6,402 nucleotides of DNA from positions 1-6,402 of the forward strand of contig JAHEBR010000121.1 in assembly GCA_024642185.1 (NCBI GenBank), in the 5' to 3' direction. Made by a program: the position numbers and the translations under genes. Below the pieces are notes generated by a model. That model did no database searches. It was not told the origin of the DNA and saw nothing but the letters and a program-made list of their open reading frames with translations. Below, in pieces: positions 5,063 to 6,402 of this stretch (position 1 is its first letter; each line of letters begins with the position of its first letter). Source of the stretch: Marivivens sp. GTDB lineage: Bacteria > Pseudomonadota > Alphaproteobacteria > Rhodobacterales > Rhodobacteraceae.

Positions 5063-6148
5063 ATGCGCGTTTCAACACTCAAACTCTCAGCCGCCGCACT
5101 TCTGGCGGCGACAACCCTTCTGGCCGCTCCGGCGGCGATGGCGGTGGATCTGGATGTGGCGCTGCTGGCCAAGGGCGGCGGCGGTGGCGGCAAGCCCGGT
5201 GGCGGAAGTGGCGGTGGCGGCGGTGGCGGTGGCGGCGGAACGCCCACATCGACCTACTACGGCTGGATGGCCGCCGACGTCGATGATATGTGGGCCCTTG
5301 GCTTTACCGGCGCTGGCTCGACCATTACGGTTGTTGACGATTTCTCCTCGGGCGATGTTTTCGAGGGCCGTCTCAATCTGAACGACGTGACCCTCAAGCA
5401 CCACGGCGACTATACATCCGAAATTGCCGGGATGATTGCGCCCGGTGCCAAGGTGGTCCAGCGCGATTGGTCTTCCGGTGGCCCGGTCCGGTTCGACAGC
5501 TCGGTCTTCAACGTCGTCAACGCCAGCTACAGCCTTCAGACGACTGCGGGCCTTAATGTCGACAGCCTGCTGTTCTCCAGGCGCGACCAATCGCTGATCG
5601 ATGGGGCGTGGAATGGCACCGCATTCATGGCCAAGTCTGCGGGCAACGATTGGGGGGTGGGTGTCGGCGATCCGTTCCTGATTGGCGGCGTAAACTATCA
5701 GGATTACCTCGGCCTTGCCTTGATCGGCGCGCCGGGCGCGATCTTTGTCGGCGCCCTGCAAGACAATGGCTCAGAAGGGGCAAAGGCCGCGATTGCCAGC
5801 TATTCGACCGTTGCAGGAGCGAACACGACGGTTCAGAGCCAGTTTCTGGTTGTCGGCGTCGACGCCGGAGGAACCTCTGGCGGCGAGTTCGCCAACTACG
5901 GCGCAGACTGTGGAACCGTGGCTACGGGCCATTGCCTCTACGGAACGTCCTTCGCCGCGCCTGTCGTTGCGGGCTATGCCGCGATTGTGGGCAGCAAGTT
6001 CGGGACAAAGGATGCCGCGAATGTGGCCAGCCGGCTGCTGCTTACGGCGCGGACAGATACGGTGTTGGACTATAAAATCACGGTTCACGGGCAAGGCGAG
6101 GCGTGTCTGTCCTGCGCGCTGGCGCCTTTGCCTGGCGGCCTCAACTAG
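5063..6148 (+). CDS. Secreted subtilisin-like (S8 family) serine protease
   Basis: A 361-residue preprotein. A Sec signal peptide (1-27) ends in AAPAAMA before VDLDV. Residues 38-59 are nearly all glycine. The catalytic domain then holds ITVVDDFSSG with the predicted catalytic Asp92, HGDYTSEIAGMIAPGA with His114, SAGND with the oxyanion-hole Asn195, and GTSFAAPVVAG with the nucleophile Ser296. The end, GQGEACLSCALAPLPGG, matches the usual closing motif of S8 domains, so the protein appears complete. It should cleave proteins in the periplasm or outside the cell (inference). There is no recognisable I9-type propeptide and no autotransporter barrel. Cys283/Cys291 and Cys348/Cys351 may form disulphides. 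AGGAGA (5048-5053) lies 9 nt before the ATG, supporting this start. A strong terminator follows, so it is probably transcribed alone or with the upstream barrel gene. Confidence 0.9.
   Translation: MRVSTLKLSAAALLAATTLLAAPAAMAVDLDVALLAKGGGGGGKPGGGSGGGGGGGGGGTPTSTYYGWMAADVDDMWALGFTGAGSTITVVDDFSSGDVFEGRLNLNDVTLKHHGDYTSEIAGMIAPGAKVVQRDWSSGGPVRFDSSVFNVVNASYSLQTTAGLNVDSLLFSRRDQSLIDGAWNGTAFMAKSAGNDWGVGVGDPFLIGGVNYQDYLGLALIGAPGAIFVGALQDNGSEGAKAAIASYSTVAGANTTVQSQFLVVGVDAGGTSGGEFANYGADCGTVATGHCLYGTSFAAPVVAGYAAIVGSKFGTKDAANVASRLLLTARTDTVLDYKITVHGQGEACLSCALAPLPGGLN
5174..5239 (+). repeat. GGC/GGT codon repeat encoding a polyglycine tract
   Basis: Twenty-two codons, nearly all GGC or GGT, encode residues 38-59 of the S8 protease; the interruptions are Lys-Pro and one Ser, and the last ten codons are uninterrupted glycine. 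The tract lies between the signal peptide and the catalytic domain. It probably forms a flexible tether and is prone to in-frame length changes by replication slippage. Confidence 0.85.
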
Positions 6149-6170
6149 AAAATCCTCAATCCTGCCATCG

Positions 6171-6203
6171 CCGGGCCGCCCTCGTGCGGCCCGGTTTCGT
6201 TTT
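6171..6203 (+). terminator. Rho-independent terminator after the protease gene
   Basis: CCGGGCCGC (6171-6179) and GCGGCCCGG (6186-6194) form a perfect 9-bp GC stem with a 6-nt loop, followed by TTTCGTTTT (6195-6203). It starts 23 bp after the protease stop and separates that gene from the LysR gene. Confidence 0.9.
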
Positions 6204-6274
6204 GGCCCCACCTTTGGGGGTGACAGTCCTGCCCAAATCCCGTTCAACTGAGGCCATCCCACCCGGAGGCCCCC

Positions 6275-6402
6275 TTGGCATTCACCCTGCGCCAGCTTCA
6301 GTTCTTCGTCGCCGCCGCCGAGCAGGGCTCGGTCTCGGGCGCGGCGCGAATGCTGTCGATCTCGCAATCCTCGGTGACCGAGGCGATCCGCGCGCTCGAG
6401 GA
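6275..6402 (+). CDS. LysR-type transcriptional regulator (5' part)
   Basis: The first 42 codons of a gene that runs off the right edge. The peptide LRQLQFFVAAAEQGSVSGAA, followed by an ISQSSVTEAIRALE recognition helix, is the N-terminal winged helix-turn-helix of LysR family regulators. The start is a TTG at 6275-6277, chosen because GGAGG (6265-6269) lies 5 nt ahead and no in-frame ATG precedes the domain. TTG may lower translation efficiency. The effector-binding domain and hence the regulon are outside the window. LysR regulators often control neighbouring genes, but the terminator before it and the unseen downstream side prevent a target call. Confidence 0.92.
   Translation, partial: MAFTLRQLQFFVAAAEQGSVSGAARMLSISQSSVTEAIRALE

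Noticed and set aside
4989..5381. 130-codon open frame overlapping the start of the protease gene
   Set aside because: It lacks a ribosome binding site, is out of frame with the well-supported S8 gene, and its translation shows no motif.
6110..6148. Possible VPLPA-CTERM sorting signal at the protease C-terminus (APLPGGLN)
   Set aside because: No hydrophobic segment or basic tail follows before the TAG stop. The residues fit the normal closing motif of S8 domains better.

Overview
The window looks like a core chromosomal segment of a high-GC alphaproteobacterium, most likely a member of the Rhodobacteraceae (Rhodobacter/roseobacter group). The evidence is the strong G/C bias at third codon positions, the maf - short RNase E/G - yacG - tRNA-Phe order, and the character of the STAS, phosphatase and LysR proteins. 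No mobile element, CRISPR array or integrase is visible.

Left part (1-1845): the 3' end of a Maf nucleotide pyrophosphatase gene, a short ribonuclease E/G family gene and yacG form a tight operon with overlapping stop and start codons (ATGA and TGATG). A tRNA-Phe(GAA) gene with an encoded CCA follows, apparently from its own promoter.

Middle (1846-4059): a partner-switching signalling module. A STAS-domain anti-sigma-factor antagonist and an RsbW-type HATPase anti-sigma kinase are separated by 2 bp. They converge on a gene encoding a PP2C/SpoIIE-type phosphatase with an N-terminal cyclic-nucleotide-binding-like sensor domain. The two stop codons share the palindrome CTAG. In the expected circuit the kinase phosphorylates the STAS protein and sequesters a sigma factor or other target. 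The phosphatase, tuned by its sensor domain, dephosphorylates the STAS protein so that it captures the kinase and frees the target. No sigma factor is encoded in the window. The module resembles RbaV/RbaW/RbaY of Rhodobacter capsulatus, which affects gene transfer agent production and stationary-phase survival.

The 209-bp gap between the phosphatase and the next gene (4060-4268) has two back-to-back TTGACA hexamers flanking a perfect 17-bp palindrome. It looks like a divergent promoter with a shared operator.

Right part (4269-6402): a secreted, probably outer-membrane beta-barrel protein of unknown function; a secreted subtilisin-like (S8) protease with a polyglycine tract between its signal peptide and catalytic domain; a strong intrinsic terminator; and the first 42 codons of a LysR-type regulator that starts with TTG. 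The gap 4857-5062 contains a hairpin after the barrel gene, a weak promoter candidate and a leader hairpin, but no convincing gene.
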